DNA from: Echinicola marina
GTDB taxonomy: Bacteria > Bacteroidota > Bacteroidia > Cytophagales > Cyclobacteriaceae
NCBI RefSeq assembly: GCF_020463795.1
Contig: NZ_CP080025.1
Span: 1,057,001-1,121,000 of the forward strand
Direction: 5' to 3'
Length of the DNA stretch: 64,000 nt
Shown here: positions 17,743 to 27,389 of the stretch, piece by piece
How the letters are laid out: each line of letters opens with the position of its first letter
How positions within the stretch are numbered: the stretch's first letter is position 1
Program-made: the position numbers and the translations under genes
The notes under the pieces: model-generated
What the model was told of the DNA's origin: nothing
Seen by the model: the letters and a program-made list of their open reading frames with translations, nothing else
Database searches by the model: none

Positions 17743-17805
17743 CGAGGTCTATCCTTTTACTGGTAAGCCCGATTTGTGGACTTACACAGTTTATGAGATA
17801 CTCCC

Positions 17806-17813
17806 AATAAGAT
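17806..17813. repeat. right target-site duplication of the IS
   Basis: AATAAGAT, identical to 16370-16377. It lies 5 bases before the stem of the displaced galE terminator. Confidence 0.85.
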
Positions 17814-17818
17814 CATTC

Positions 17819-17852
17819 AGGCCCTAGTTATCATTTAATTAGGGCCTTTTTA
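17819..17852 (+). terminator. terminator displaced from galE by the IS
   Basis: A stem of 12 pairs (AGGCCCTAGTTA with its complement ending AGGGCCT), followed on the plus strand by TTTTT. No A-run precedes the stem, so it serves plus-strand transcripts only. The only upstream plus-strand gene is galE, now 1.47 kb away because of the IS. Confidence 0.75.
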
Positions 17853-17860
17853 TTGTACCT

Positions 17861-18370
17861 CTATTTTTTATCCAAGGTCATTTCAAAACTTGGATACCAC
17901 TTTTCACCATTAGGGGAATACTCTCCTACCTCATGCCATTGGCCTGAATCATTAATACTGAGCACATATTTCATTTTTCCACCCTGTGGAATATCAAAGC
18001 CCCACTCAAAATTATCTTTGCCAAGCTCTTTAAAATATGCATCTACACGCTGACCATTCCCTCTCCAAGCCATCATTTCATATTTTTCCTGCCACTGATT
18101 ATAAGTGATTACAGCAACGGCATTGAATTTCAAGATTCCCTCCACATAGCCTTTCCCCTCAATCAAAAGCATATTTCCGTCTAGCCTAAAACTCACATCT
18201 TCATATTGCTTCAACTCAACAAGTTGTCCAGCTCCCTGTCGGCTTTTTGCTATCCCAGACCACTCCCCTTCCAGAAAGGCCAATTTCTCCATAGCCTGAT
18301 CCGCTTTGTCCTGCCCCATGGCAAAGCCTGACAAGGTCCAAAACAGTGCAAATACAAATATTTTTCTCAT
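17861..18370 (-). CDS. secreted DUF1579/THAP4-like hypothetical protein
   Basis: A 169-residue protein with a cleavable signal peptide (MRKIFVFALFWTLSGFAMGQ). The mature part begins with LAFLEGEWSG, which resembles the 'L-x-G-x-W-x-G' opening of lipocalin-like beta-barrels (DUF1579 and the THAP4/nitrobindin heme-binding group). The rest alternates short beta-strands, as in NAVAVITYNQWQEKYEMMAW and GFDIPQGGKMKYVLSI. No proximal heme His can be assigned, so I do not claim heme binding. It probably acts in the periplasm on a small hydrophobic ligand, or is a damaged-molecule sensor; the function is unknown. It is monocistronic. Confidence 0.72.
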   Translation of the reverse strand: MRKIFVFALFWTLSGFAMGQDKADQAMEKLAFLEGEWSGIAKSRQGAGQLVELKQYEDVSFRLDGNMLLIEGKGYVEGILKFNAVAVITYNQWQEKYEMMAWRGNGQRVDAYFKELGKDNFEWGFDIPQGGKMKYVLSINDSGQWHEVGEYSPNGEKWYPSFEMTLDKK

Positions 18371-18605
18371 AATTGATCTAAATTGAGGGAATATTATATG
18401 ATTACGCGCTTTTTACCAGTTTCTCACAACCTGTCCCGACTATCGGGAGATTCCTCGGATTTCCACAGAAATAAATAAAACCCTTACGTGAAAACCTGCC
18501 TACCACAAGGTAGATTTGTTAAATCAGTGAGAGATCATTTTTAGATTTTAGAAATACTGGCATGGTATAAACATTAAACATAAAGTAGTTTAAAAAATAA
18601 AACAA

Positions 18606-18767
18606 ATGGAATTGCTCAAGGAATATTACCTAGGAAAAAACAAAGATCAATTATACTCAGGATTTTTCTGGTTCAACAGCCAATATTACCTCACTCCTTT
18701 TGAACCAAGCATCTCCGAAGAGCATTTAGAGTTTTTCCAATTCAAATTGATCGGACAAAATCCATAG
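18606..18767 (+). CDS. small hypothetical protein, 53 residues
   Basis: An ATG at 18606 opens a 53-codon frame (MELLKEYYLGKNKDQLYSGF, continuing to a C-terminal FKLIGQNP and a TAG stop) in the gap between two minus-strand genes. The composition is protein-like, rich in aromatic residues and with a natural acidic helix (EPSISEEHLEFFQF). Upstream DNA is AT-rich. It is not recognised and could be a chance frame, but no other feature explains this stretch. The gap before it (18371-18605) holds a short palindrome, TCCCGA-CTAT-TCGGGA, at 18434-18448 and nothing else obvious. Confidence 0.4.
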   Translation: MELLKEYYLGKNKDQLYSGFFWFNSQYYLTPFEPSISEEHLEFFQFKLIGQNP

Positions 18768-18802
18768 TATTGATTCAGCGCAAAAGTCAATCAATTACAA
18801 AC

Positions 18803-19288
18803 CTATAATTCTTTTAGCATCCATATGCTGCAGGTATAATGTCCTGAATCACCGATTGGCTGTTCCAAGCGTTTAAAACCTTGCTTTTCATAGAGGCCGA
18901 TAGCATTTTCAAATTCCGGTATACTTTCGATATAAAGTGATTGATAACCTAGTTCTCGGGCACTTTGCGTACATTTTTTCAATAATTCCTTTCCTATCCC
19001 TTTACCTCTTGACTGGGGCGAAAGGTAAAACTTCACCAATTCAGCCACCTTTATAGGTAGCCCCTCAGTTGGAAAAATCCCACAGCAGCCCAAGACTTCC
19101 CCATCAGCCTCAGCCAACCAAAACACCGATTGGGGAGTTCGTTCAAACAATCCATGCAAATCCTCCATCTCAGGATCTGCAAAAACAGTCCCTTCGCGAG
19201 GCGCATCGAATTCCACAAAAACGTTCTGGATCAATTCCTTTACAGCTTGATTATCCTTCTTTTGGATAAGACGATATTTAATATGCAT
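18803..19288 (-). CDS. GNAT-family N-acetyltransferase
   Basis: A 161-residue acetyltransferase of the GNAT superfamily. The acetyl-CoA pyrophosphate-binding loop (motif A) is clear in LSPQSRGKGIGKELLKK, with the Q-x-x-G-x-G/A layout. Motif B follows as LYIESIPEFENAIGLYEKQG. An N-terminal segment (VFADPEMEDLHGLFE) would form the substrate lid. The substrate, whether amino acid, small amine or protein N terminus, cannot be inferred. The gene is monocistronic. The ATG at 19288 gives a normal beta1 strand (HIKYRLIQKKD). Confidence 0.87.
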   Translation of the reverse strand: MHIKYRLIQKKDNQAVKELIQNVFVEFDAPREGTVFADPEMEDLHGLFERTPQSVFWLAEADGEVLGCCGIFPTEGLPIKVAELVKFYLSPQSRGKGIGKELLKKCTQSARELGYQSLYIESIPEFENAIGLYEKQGFKRLEQPIGDSGHYTCSIWMLKEL

Positions 19289-19335
19289 AGCTGCAAAATT
19301 AAAAAGATGTTGCAGCTATCATTCTGAAAACCCTT

Positions 19336-19373
19336 TAAAAAAGAAAAAGTACCCCAATTACTTGGGATACTTT
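19336..19373 (-). terminator. terminator of the Oar-like receptor gene
   Basis: An 11-of-12 base-pair stem (AAAGTACCCCAA with TTGGGATACTTT) around a TTAC loop lies at 19346-19373. On the minus strand it is followed by a T-rich tract at 19345-19336. It is correctly placed about 60 bases after the receptor stop. Confidence 0.75.
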
Positions 19374-19434
19374 CGTATTGAATTTATTAAATATCATTCA
19401 AAGCAATCTTGAATACGCATCCTCTCTTACTTGC

Positions 19435-22400
19435 TTAGAATATCAATCGCAAACCAACTTGCATTCCCCAAGTAGTCGATAGATTACTTACATTTCGGAA
19501 CGGAGTGGCCACCAATTCATCAGATACCGTTTGTACATTCAAGGCAGGTACACCACTTGTAGGTGTATCATTGGCCAGCTGCAGAAGGTTTTCAGCACCA
19601 TTGAGCTGGTCCTGTACCCCCCAATCACTATTCAATAGGTTACCCACATTAACAATATCCACACTTAACTGAAGGGTACTTCTGTTATCTCCAATATCCG
19701 TAAAGATGTCTTGTAGCACCCTTACATCCCATCTATTCAACCAAGGCAACAGGAATGCATTTCTTGGCAAATACTCACCTCTATATTTATCCAAACCATT
19801 CTCCTCAATAAATGCGTCCAAAGCAGCCTTCTGTTCTGCCACTGAAAAATCCCCATCCACCAAAGGAAGATCATCCGTATCTCTAGGAAGATAAATCAAG
19901 TCGGCGTTGATCCCATCATTATTGATATCGTCACCGTATGTATAAGAGAACCTACCTTGGTTGGCTCCGCTGTAATATAAGCCTATAGTAGTGGCCAAGG
20001 CGTTTGCATATTCCACTTTATAGTTCACACTGGCTACTACGCGATGAGGAGTTGCAAAATCGGAAATATTCAGCATCTGGTCATTAGGACTATTAATAAC
20101 TGGACTTGCTCCCCATGCCGAACTAGCATTGGATCCTGAATTGGCAGACACTTCCTTAGCACTTGAATAAGTATAGTATACAGAAGCTGACAGCCCTTTA
20201 TAATCTGGCATGGTCAACCCAAATGTAGCACTAAAACTATGTCCTTTCACATCTGTATTGGTAAGAATAGTAGCATTATTGCCTCCCATTACTGGATTAT
20301 AAGCATTACTTTGTCCTGGAACAAAGAACTCCCTATCATCTCCATAGTCACCAATCACTCCACTAGCCCCATAATTCATGGTATTGGTAGAGCGTGTTCT
20401 ATTTGCACCATATTGGAACACCCCATTGATATCACGGGTATAAAGTAAATCCGCAGTTGCAATTAAAGGTGTATTGGGAATGACATAATCAGCACCTAAA
20501 CTTGATCTCCAAACCATGGGCATTTTGAACTCTCTGTCCACAAGGGCAAAAGAGCCGGGAGCACCTTCAGAAGGTGAAGAAATAAATACATCTTCAGCAC
20601 CTTCCGGCACATTGTTTACATAATAATATTTGTCAGTCTGAAAAGAGACATTGTCAATCCAGCCTTCTACATCATCATAGTCACCTGGCTCAATATTATT
20701 TTGTATCACACCAGCATTGGTTGGCATATTGGTCAACCATACGAAGGGCACCCTACCAGAGAATACACCTGTACCACCTCTTAAAGTAAAAGTTCTATCA
20801 CCATTCACGTCCCAGTTAAATCCAAAACGAGGAGAAACCATCACTTTCGATTTTGGCCATTCACCTGAACTATAATGCGTAGGCATGCCATATTTGTTTA
20901 ATAGGGTAATCTCATCAATGGATTGATTGGCCGTCAAATCATTAAGATAAATGGGCAATTCAGCTCTCAAACCAAAGGTCAAATCCAAGTTTTCATTCAC
21001 TGAGAATTTATCTTGGGCATATAATGAAGCAAGACCAAAATTAATCCTCGAATAAGTATCCCTTCCTTCATAAGGATAGGTCAAACCAAACAAGGTTGGC
21101 GCTACTTCGTTTACTGTGCCAGTAGTCAAGAAATCCTCGACGGAGGCATAGCGATAGTAGGAAGTACCCATCCTTACATAACTGTTTCCGAATTTTTGGA
21201 TTTCAAAAGCAGCTCCAGCAGTAAAAGTATGACTACCTTCCACATAAGTGAGGTTGTTGATAAAGGAATAATTATCGTTAACCACATCATTATTATAGGA
21301 GAACAACTCAGTACCAAAACTAATGTAGTTCATAGAACCTACATTTTTCACCATATTCCCATCTTCGTCTTCAATAAATCCTCCACCATCCCAGATGTCA
21401 ACAAATGGGAATTCCGGTCCCGGAGTAGTTCTAGTATCTTGAATTCTTGAATAGGTGGCCAAAAACTGATTACTAAGTTTAGCGGAAAAATAACTATTCA
21501 ATTCTGCTGTGATAGATTTCACCGAATTTTCAAATCCATAATTTCCATTTTCAAAAGTGATAGCATTTTGACTGACCCTGGCACCATTTGGAAAAGGAGC
21601 CCTTGGCCTTGGACCTGATGTAGCATTCGCAACCTGAGGAGCCTCTCCCACTACTTGATTATACCTAACCGCTAGCTTGTGTTTATCATTAATATTCCAG
21701 TCGACCCTGGCCAAAAACTTGGTACTGCTTTGCTCTGCTTCATTGGCGTAGCCCTCATACCTTCCCGGATCATACCCCCATTGATTGATCAAATGATTTC
21801 TAACTGATTCCAGATCATCTACGGTCGGTCGGGCAATATTATTTTCTGGGTCGGCCACTCCATCCGTAGATGCTCGCCAAAGGTTGGCTCCTGAGGCATT
21901 GGCTCCTGTCTGAACTTCTCTTTCTGCATTGACAAAGAAGAATAATTTGTTCTTGATGATAGGTCCACCAAGTCTAAAGCCAAAGTTTCTGCTTGCTGCA
22001 TCTACCTTTTCTAATTCATTACTGCCGATTTGTCTACCTTGCAAATCTTGGTTCTTTAAAAAATAATACGCTGACCCTTTGAAAGTATTGGTACCACTTT
22101 TAGTTACAGCATTGATACCTGCGCCTGTAAAGCCACTTTGGGTAACATCAAAAGGCGCAATATTCACAGTGATTTCTTCCACAGCATCCAAGGAAATCGG
22201 CTGGGAACTCCCTCCAGGAAGGGGACTGCTACTCAAGCCAAAACCATTGTTAAAATTGGCACCGTCGATTTGCAGGTTATTGTACCTCGCATCTCTGCCC
22301 GCAAAGGAATTTCCAGACGCTTGTGGTGTAAGTCTGGTAAAGTCCAAAACACTACGGTTTATTTGGGGCAAATCAGTGATAGCCTTTTGCCCCACATTGG

Positions 22401-22821
22401 TGGCGGCTCCTGTCCTAGAAGCATTAAAATCATCCAGACTATTGGAAGTAACTACTACCATCTCTAGCTCAGCTTCATCATCCAACAGGATAATATCCAC
22501 CGAATAGGGTTGCCCCAAACTCAAATTAATATTGGTCAGTTGTATGGTTTGAAAGCCGATATAACTAACCTCCAAAGTATAAGGGCCTCCCACTCTTAAG
22601 TTAGCGAGATTAAACCGCCCATCAACACTGGTTACAGCTCCATAAACCGAACCAGAAGGCTCATGGGTAGCTTTAACTGTAGCTCCGATAAGCAGCTCTC
22701 CGGCCTCATCTACGACATTTCCCCGAATACTACTGCTCGTTACCTGCGCTTGAATTACACCTGCTCCTAATAAGAACATGCCAAATAGCAGCAGCATCTT
22801 TACTTGTAACAATTGCTTCAT
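19435..22821 (-). CDS. Oar-like TonB-dependent outer-membrane receptor
   Basis: A 1128-residue outer-membrane protein. After the signal peptide (MKQLLQVKMLLLFGMFLLGA) comes a carboxypeptidase-regulatory-like domain at about residues 30-115 (SSIRGNVVDEAGELLIGATV). A plug domain follows near 120-250 (QKAITDLPQINRSVLDFTRL; NLQIDGANFNNGFG), then a long beta-barrel ending in a terminal Phe. The 'GTNTFKGSAYYFLKNQ' segment and overall layout match the Oar group (named after Myxococcus Oar) rather than SusC: there is no SusD partner next door and no 'SusC signature' seen. Characterised relatives import large substrates or act in adhesion and export. The gene is monocistronic with its own terminator. 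Confidence 0.88.
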   Translation of the reverse strand: MKQLLQVKMLLLFGMFLLGAGVIQAQVTSSSIRGNVVDEAGELLIGATVKATHEPSGSVYGAVTSVDGRFNLANLRVGGPYTLEVSYIGFQTIQLTNINLSLGQPYSVDIILLDDEAELEMVVVTSNSLDDFNASRTGAATNVGQKAITDLPQINRSVLDFTRLTPQASGNSFAGRDARYNNLQIDGANFNNGFGLSSSPLPGGSSQPISLDAVEEITVNIAPFDVTQSGFTGAGINAVTKSGTNTFKGSAYYFLKNQDLQGRQIGSNELEKVDAASRNFGFRLGGPIIKNKLFFFVNAEREVQTGANASGANLWRASTDGVADPENNIARPTVDDLESVRNHLINQWGYDPGRYEGYANEAEQSSTKFLARVDWNINDKHKLAVRYNQVVGEAPQVANATSGPRPRAPFPNGARVSQNAITFENGNYGFENSVKSITAELNSYFSAKLSNQFLATYSRIQDTRTTPGPEFPFVDIWDGGGFIEDEDGNMVKNVGSMNYISFGTELFSYNNDVVNDNYSFINNLTYVEGSHTFTAGAAFEIQKFGNSYVRMGTSYYRYASVEDFLTTGTVNEVAPTLFGLTYPYEGRDTYSRINFGLASLYAQDKFSVNENLDLTFGLRAELPIYLNDLTANQSIDEITLLNKYGMPTHYSSGEWPKSKVMVSPRFGFNWDVNGDRTFTLRGGTGVFSGRVPFVWLTNMPTNAGVIQNNIEPGDYDDVEGWIDNVSFQTDKYYYVNNVPEGAEDVFISSPSEGAPGSFALVDREFKMPMVWRSSLGADYVIPNTPLIATADLLYTRDINGVFQYGANRTRSTNTMNYGASGVIGDYGDDREFFVPGQSNAYNPVMGGNNATILTNTDVKGHSFSATFGLTMPDYKGLSASVYYTYSSAKEVSANSGSNASSAWGASPVINSPNDQMLNISDFATPHRVVASVNYKVEYANALATTIGLYYSGANQGRFSYTYGDDINNDGINADLIYLPRDTDDLPLVDGDFSVAEQKAALDAFIEENGLDKYRGEYLPRNAFLLPWLNRWDVRVLQDIFTDIGDNRSTLQLSVDIVNVGNLLNSDWGVQDQLNGAENLLQLANDTPTSGVPALNVQTVSDELVATPFRNVSNLSTTWGMQVGLRLIF

Positions 22822-23292
22822 AATTTACTTTGTAATTGATAAAAACTGTTTTTAAAATTCAGACTAATTACGCATAAAATAATAGGACATTTCAACGTTT
22901 TATTTTTATTATTCATTAAATATAAACCACTAAATATATAGTCTACTTAACATTACCAAAACGTTCTATAAAAGAATATTCTAAATATAAACACTAAAAA
23001 TACTCAATACAAAATCAAACAGCACAAATAACCAATTTACTGAAAGTTTAAATTAAGCATAATCGAACAAAATCAAACTAAAGCAAACATCCCATTAAAT
23101 ATGGTTTAAATACATTTTTAATGCACTTATTACTACTTTTTACCTCTTGAACACTGTGCTAAAATTTTCTTATCTTCAAACCCACATGTAAATCATGGCA
23201 TGACATCCCTGAATAATCACTTAAAATCTTATACTTATTAGCCCCGACAGGGTGCAATAGTACTTCTATAGCTTCTAACCAGAGTAAATTAT
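22822..23292. other. AT-rich divergent intergenic region
   Basis: 471 bases between the Oar-like gene and the lysoplasmalogenase gene. The DNA is very AT-rich, especially 22860-23060. I see no open frame of note, no tRNA, no long hairpin and no perfect TAnnTTTG box in the right place for either gene. It presumably carries both promoters. Confidence 0.5.
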
Positions 23293-24000
23293 ATGCAAAC
23301 GAAAGCAATTGGCTGGCTTTATCTTTACCTATTTGCAGGATTGGCTGATATCTCCTTGATTATTCAGCAACAAGACGACTTAAGATTCCTTTCCAAGCCT
23401 TTATTGATGATCTCCTTATGCGCTTATTTTTTAAGCACTACCTCCGTCATAAAAAACACTTTACTGAGAAAATCAGTAGGGACAGCTTTGATTTTATCCT
23501 TGATTGGTGATGTCTTGCTCCTGTTTCCTCAAATGTTTTTGTATGGACTGGGCGCCTTCTTTATCGCACAGGTTTGCTATATCATAGCCTTTAAACTTAT
23601 CCAAAACCATCAGATAAACCTCAGACAGATCAACTTTCTGAAAATATTCTTTTTTAACCTACCTATTTACATAGTCGCCTCCATCATTTACTTTCTTATC
23701 AATGATAACCTTCACCAACTCAAAACACCTGTTATCTTCTATATCTTGGCCATGGTCATGATGGCAAGTACTGCCCGGGAGAGGTTCAAAAGGACCAATA
23801 CACAAAGCTTCGTACAAGTCTTTTTGGGTGCCATACTCTTTTTGGTCTCTGATAGTATTATCGCCTTGGACCTGTTCTTTCAACCTATAAACAATAGCGG
23901 AGTATTGATCATGGGCACCTATATCCTGGCCCAGCTGCTTATCGTTATGGGCATTAGGAGTCACTTGGTACACAGTCCTACCAAGACCAAAGACCAATAA
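23293..24000 (+). CDS. lysoplasmalogenase (YhhN/TMEM86 family)
   Basis: A 235-residue membrane protein with about eight hydrophobic segments, matching the YhhN/TMEM86 family, whose studied members hydrolyse the vinyl-ether bond of lysoplasmalogens. Landmarks are LSLIGDVLLLFPQMFLYGLG, with the Gly-Asp and nearby acidic residues of the first active-site helix, FFIAQVCYIIAF, and the C-terminal FLVSDSIIALDLFFQP, with conserved Ser-Asp and Asp. These acidic positions in membrane helices are the family hallmark. Bacteroidota that make plasmalogens are known, but the true substrate here is not established. The gene shares a bidirectional terminator with aspS. Confidence 0.85.
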   Translation: MQTKAIGWLYLYLFAGLADISLIIQQQDDLRFLSKPLLMISLCAYFLSTTSVIKNTLLRKSVGTALILSLIGDVLLLFPQMFLYGLGAFFIAQVCYIIAFKLIQNHQINLRQINFLKIFFFNLPIYIVASIIYFLINDNLHQLKTPVIFYILAMVMMASTARERFKRTNTQSFVQVFLGAILFLVSDSIIALDLFFQPINNSGVLIMGTYILAQLLIVMGIRSHLVHSPTKTKDQ

Positions 24001-24046
24001 AAAAGCAGGTACCATTACGATACCTGCTCTCAGTATATATTTTTTA
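24001..24046. terminator. bidirectional terminator between lysoplasmalogenase and aspS
   Basis: Stem AGCAGGTA (24004-24011) and TACCTGCT (24021-24028), flanked by an A-run on the left and an AT-rich, T-ending tract on the right. It serves both convergent genes. Confidence 0.7.
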
Positions 24047-24057
24047 TCTATTTGAAA

Positions 24058-25812
24058 TTACTTCTTCAAGTCCAACTGTATGCTCAATTCCTTCAATTGA
24101 TCATCTGCAATGGCACTAGGCGAATCTATCATTACATCCCTTCCTGAATTATTTTTAGGGAAGGCAATATAATCACGGATAGAGTCACTACCTCCGAATA
24201 TCGCACAAAGTCTATCAAAGCCAAAGGCAATCCCACCATGTGGCGGAGCACCATATTCAAATGCCTCCATTAGGAACCCGAACTGAGCTTGGGCTTCCTC
24301 ATCTGTAAAACCAAGATGCTTAAACATGGTTTTTTGGGTTTCACGGTCATGGATTCTTATAGACCCTCCACCGATCTCAACACCATTGATCACCAAGTCA
24401 TAGGCATTGGCCCTCACAGCTCCTGGATCAGACTCCAATAGTGCAATATCTTCTTTCTTTGGAGAGGTGAATGGATGGTGCATGGCATGGTATCTTTCAG
24501 TTTCCTCATCCCACTCCAATAATGGGAAGTCCAATACCCAAAGCGGTTTGAAGACATTCCTATCTCTCAATCCAAGGTCTGAGCCCATTTTCAACCTCAG
24601 TTCTGACAATTGCTTCCTAGTAGCATTCTTATCCCCAGAAAGGATCAACATCAGGTCACCAGGATGTGCTCCCATTTTATCAGCCCAAGCTTTCAGGTCT
24701 TCTTGACCATAGAATTTATCCACTGAAGACTTAAAGGAGCCATCTTCATTGCATTTCACATAGACCAACCCTTTGGCTCCGATCTGTGGACGCTTCACCC
24801 ACTCAGTCAAGGCATCCACCTGCTTTCTGGTATAGCTGGCAGCACCTGATGCACAAATACCAACCACCAACTCAGCAGCATCAAATACATTGAAGCCTTT
24901 GTTTTGAGCCAATTCATTCAGCTCAACAAATTTCATGTCGAACCTTAGGTCAGGCTTATCATTTCCATAATATTTCATGGCATCGGCAAAGGTCATCCTC
25001 TCCACTTCCGGTAATTCTACCTTCTTCACCGTAGAGAACAAATGCTTCACCAGACCTTCAAAGGTCTGCAAGATATCTTCCTGATCCACAAAGGACATTT
25101 CACAGTCAATCTGAGTAAACTCTGGCTGCCTGTCAGCCCTTAGATCTTCATCTCTAAAACACTTTACTATTTGGAAATAGCGGTCAAATCCACTGACCAT
25201 TAACAGTTGTTTAAAAGTCTGAGGAGACTGTGGCAAGGCATAAAATTCACCTTGGTTGATCCTGCTAGGCACCAAAAAGTCCCTTGCACCCTCAGGCGTA
25301 GATTTGATCAACACAGGAGTTTCTACTTCCATAAAATCTTCGGCATCCATGAACTTTCTGGTCTCCTGCATCATATGATGCCTCAGCTGAAGTTTTTCAC
25401 GAACCACCCTTCTTCTCAAATCCAAGTAACGGTATTTCATTCTCAATTCCTCTCCCCCGTCAGTCTCATCCTCAATGACAAAAGGAGGAACTTTGGCAGC
25501 ATTCAATACTTCCAAAGTTGCTACCTTCAATTCAATATCTCCAGTAGGAATCTTATTGTTTTTAGAAGTTCTTTCAATCACTTCTCCTTTGGCCTGAATA
25601 ACAAATTCCCTTCCCAAAGAAGCAGCTTTGTCTAATAGCTCCTGATCACTTGACCCTTCTTCAAAAATCAATTGTGTAACACCGTACCGGTCTCTCAAAT
25701 CTACCCATACCAATCCACCTTTATTTCGGACCCGTTGTACCCAACCAGAAAGTGTCACTTCCTTGCCCACATCCTCTAAGCGTAACTCTCCACAAGTATG
25801 TGTTCTTAGCAT
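24058..25812 (-). CDS. aspS: aspartyl-tRNA synthetase
   Basis: A 584-residue class IIb aminoacyl-tRNA synthetase that charges tRNA-Asp. The N-terminal OB-fold anticodon domain opens [20 protein letters not shown]. Class II motif 1 lies around [20 protein letters not shown], motif 2 at [19 protein letters not shown], and motif 3 at [16 protein letters not shown]. The bacterial insertion (GAD-type) domain sits between motifs 2 and 3, consistent with the bacterial length of about 580-600. Whether it is discriminating or also charges tRNA-Asn cannot be settled here. The start ATG at 25812 begins the OB-fold directly. Confidence 0.97.
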   Translation of the reverse strand: MLRTHTCGELRLEDVGKEVTLSGWVQRVRNKGGLVWVDLRDRYGVTQLIFEEGSSDQELLDKAASLGREFVIQAKGEVIERTSKNNKIPTGDIELKVATLEVLNAAKVPPFVIEDETDGGEELRMKYRYLDLRRRVVREKLQLRHHMMQETRKFMDAEDFMEVETPVLIKSTPEGARDFLVPSRINQGEFYALPQSPQTFKQLLMVSGFDRYFQIVKCFRDEDLRADRQPEFTQIDCEMSFVDQEDILQTFEGLVKHLFSTVKKVELPEVERMTFADAMKYYGNDKPDLRFDMKFVELNELAQNKGFNVFDAAELVVGICASGAASYTRKQVDALTEWVKRPQIGAKGLVYVKCNEDGSFKSSVDKFYGQEDLKAWADKMGAHPGDLMLILSGDKNATRKQLSELRLKMGSDLGLRDRNVFKPLWVLDFPLLEWDEETERYHAMHHPFTSPKKEDIALLESDPGAVRANAYDLVINGVEIGGGSIRIHDRETQKTMFKHLGFTDEEAQAQFGFLMEAFEYGAPPHGGIAFGFDRLCAIFGGSDSIRDYIAFPKNNSGRDVMIDSPSAIADDQLKELSIQLDLKK

Positions 25813-26102
25813 ATTTTTATTGTTTTATTCAATATTGATCGCCAAAGATAATAATTCGAATCACAGTTTACTATTATGACAAAGAGTATCACATATTTTT
25901 ATCATCTTTTTTTCGGCAAAGTTCAAAAAATAGCGAGCTTTGTGGCTCGGATTTTAGGAATTTATCAAAGAAAATCCACTAATCTAAGTAATGAGTACCA
26001 AGCTACTGGTAAGTGGCTCAAAAAAAGGCATAAACACTTGGAAATTGACCGGAATTTAAACTAATTACCGTATTATTTAATCGCCAAAACCAAAAATAGG
26101 GA

Positions 26103-27389
26103 ATGAAGAAAAAATGGATCGCAGTAGCAGGAGTAGTGCTACTGGCGGCGGCAGGAATGGGATACTACCAATCCAATCTTGAGCCGGAAAGTGAAATAGT
26201 GGTAGCAGAAACTCAAACGCCTGTAGAAACAGCAATCGTAGAAGAGAAAAACTTGCTCTATGGTATCGATGTAGATGATCTTGCAGTCGTAGAAGGTGTA
26301 GTAGGAAGGAATCAGACACTCTCAACCATATTGGCCCCCTTTAATGTCCCCTACCAAATCATTGATCAAATAGCGAAAAAGTCCAAAGACATTTTTGATG
26401 TCAGGAAAATCGCCTTCAACAAAAAGTACACAGTCCTGACAGCCAAAGACAGCAGCTCCACAGCAGAATTCTTTATCTATGAACCCAATGCGGCGGAATT
26501 TGTGGTGTACAAACTGGATGGGAAGGATATATATAAAGAAGCAAAACCAGTAGAATTAAGGAAAAGAGAGGTAGCGGGACAAATCACCTCTTCGCTGTAT
26601 GTGAACATGACACAGCAAGGCATCACCCCGGATTTGATTGACCAATTTGCTGACCTTTATGGCTGGAGTGTAGATTTCCAGCGCCTTCAAAAGGGTGACA
26701 AATACAAAGTAGTTTATAACGAAAGAGTTGTTGAGGGAGAAGTAGTAGGAGTAGATGATATTCAGGCAGCCTATTTTGAACATATGGGCCAGCCCTATCA
26801 TGCCATTCCTTTTGAACAAAATGGACAGGTTTCATTCTTTGATGAAAAGGGAAATAGCTTCAAAAAAGCGTTTTTAAGAGATCCAGTTAAATTTACCCGT
26901 ATCAGCTCCCGATATAACCTGAGAAGATACCACCCAGTACAAAAAAGGTATAAAGCTCATTTGGGAACTGATTATGCCGCCCCAAGAGGAACGGAAATCA
27001 GGGCAGTAGGAGATGGAACTATCATCGCTGCAAGTTATACCGGAGGCAACGGAAATTATGTCAAAGTAAAACATAACGGTACATACACCACCCAATACCT
27101 TCATATGTCCAAAATCGCCAGTGGTATAAGAAATGGAGTAAGGGTTAAACAAGGACAGGTCATTGGCTATGTAGGAAGTACAGGCTTAGCAACTGGCCCT
27201 CACCTTTGCTTTAGGTTTTGGAAGCACGGTAAACAAGTGGATTGGTTAAAAGAGGATATCCCACCTTCTGAACCTATCTCTGAACAAAATAAATTGGCCT
27301 TTGAAAGAGTTAAACAGGAAAAGCTTGATCTGCTAGCTTCCATTCCATATGAGGAAGTACAAGAAGAAAGACTATTAACTGAAAGATAA
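26103..27389 (+). CDS. M23-family peptidoglycan endopeptidase, membrane-anchored
   Basis: A 428-residue protein with an N-terminal membrane anchor or signal (WIAVAGVVLLAAAGMGYY), a region resembling the LysM-like/opacity-associated N-terminal domain of Bacteroidota M23 proteins (VVGRNQTLSTILAPFNVPYQ), and a C-terminal LytM domain. The zinc site shows His286 and Asp290 in HLGTDYAAPRG. The catalytic HxH motif appears as His367-Leu-Cys369 in GPHLCFRFW, so the second His is a Cys. The HMSKI block is present. The family cleaves peptide cross-links of peptidoglycan in the periplasm. It follows a 290-base gap after aspS in which I find no convincing gene. Confidence 0.9.
   Translation: MKKKWIAVAGVVLLAAAGMGYYQSNLEPESEIVVAETQTPVETAIVEEKNLLYGIDVDDLAVVEGVVGRNQTLSTILAPFNVPYQIIDQIAKKSKDIFDVRKIAFNKKYTVLTAKDSSSTAEFFIYEPNAAEFVVYKLDGKDIYKEAKPVELRKREVAGQITSSLYVNMTQQGITPDLIDQFADLYGWSVDFQRLQKGDKYKVVYNERVVEGEVVGVDDIQAAYFEHMGQPYHAIPFEQNGQVSFFDEKGNSFKKAFLRDPVKFTRISSRYNLRRYHPVQKRYKAHLGTDYAAPRGTEIRAVGDGTIIAASYTGGNGNYVKVKHNGTYTTQYLHMSKIASGIRNGVRVKQGQVIGYVGSTGLATGPHLCFRFWKHGKQVDWLKEDIPPSEPISEQNKLAFERVKQEKLDLLASIPYEEVQEERLLTER

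Larger units (their letters stand above)
16378..17805 (-). mobile_element. IS256-family insertion sequence
   Basis: A 1428-bp element bounded by a perfect 8-bp direct repeat AATAAGAT (16370-16377 and 17806-17813), the duplication length expected for IS256. The two ends form imperfect inverted repeats of about 24 bp. The left end begins GACACTATCCC and the right end, read inwards, GGGAGTATCTC. Both share TGTGTAA at the same offset, and about 18 of the first 24 positions match. One transposase gene fills the element. A second right-end-like sequence lies inside it, near 17659-17688 (see findings). The intact duplication implies a simple insertion that has not been rearranged. Confidence 0.88.

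Noticed and set aside
18434-18448. TCCCGA-CTAT-TCGGGA palindrome as a mobile repeat
   Set aside because: Only one copy is seen in the window and there are no flanking features. It may be a genome-wide short palindrome, but that needs the whole genome to judge.
25876-26064. 62-codon plus-strand frame between aspS and the M23 gene
   Set aside because: No recognisable domain, odd composition, and it lies in what is probably the promoter gap. A small protein cannot be fully excluded.
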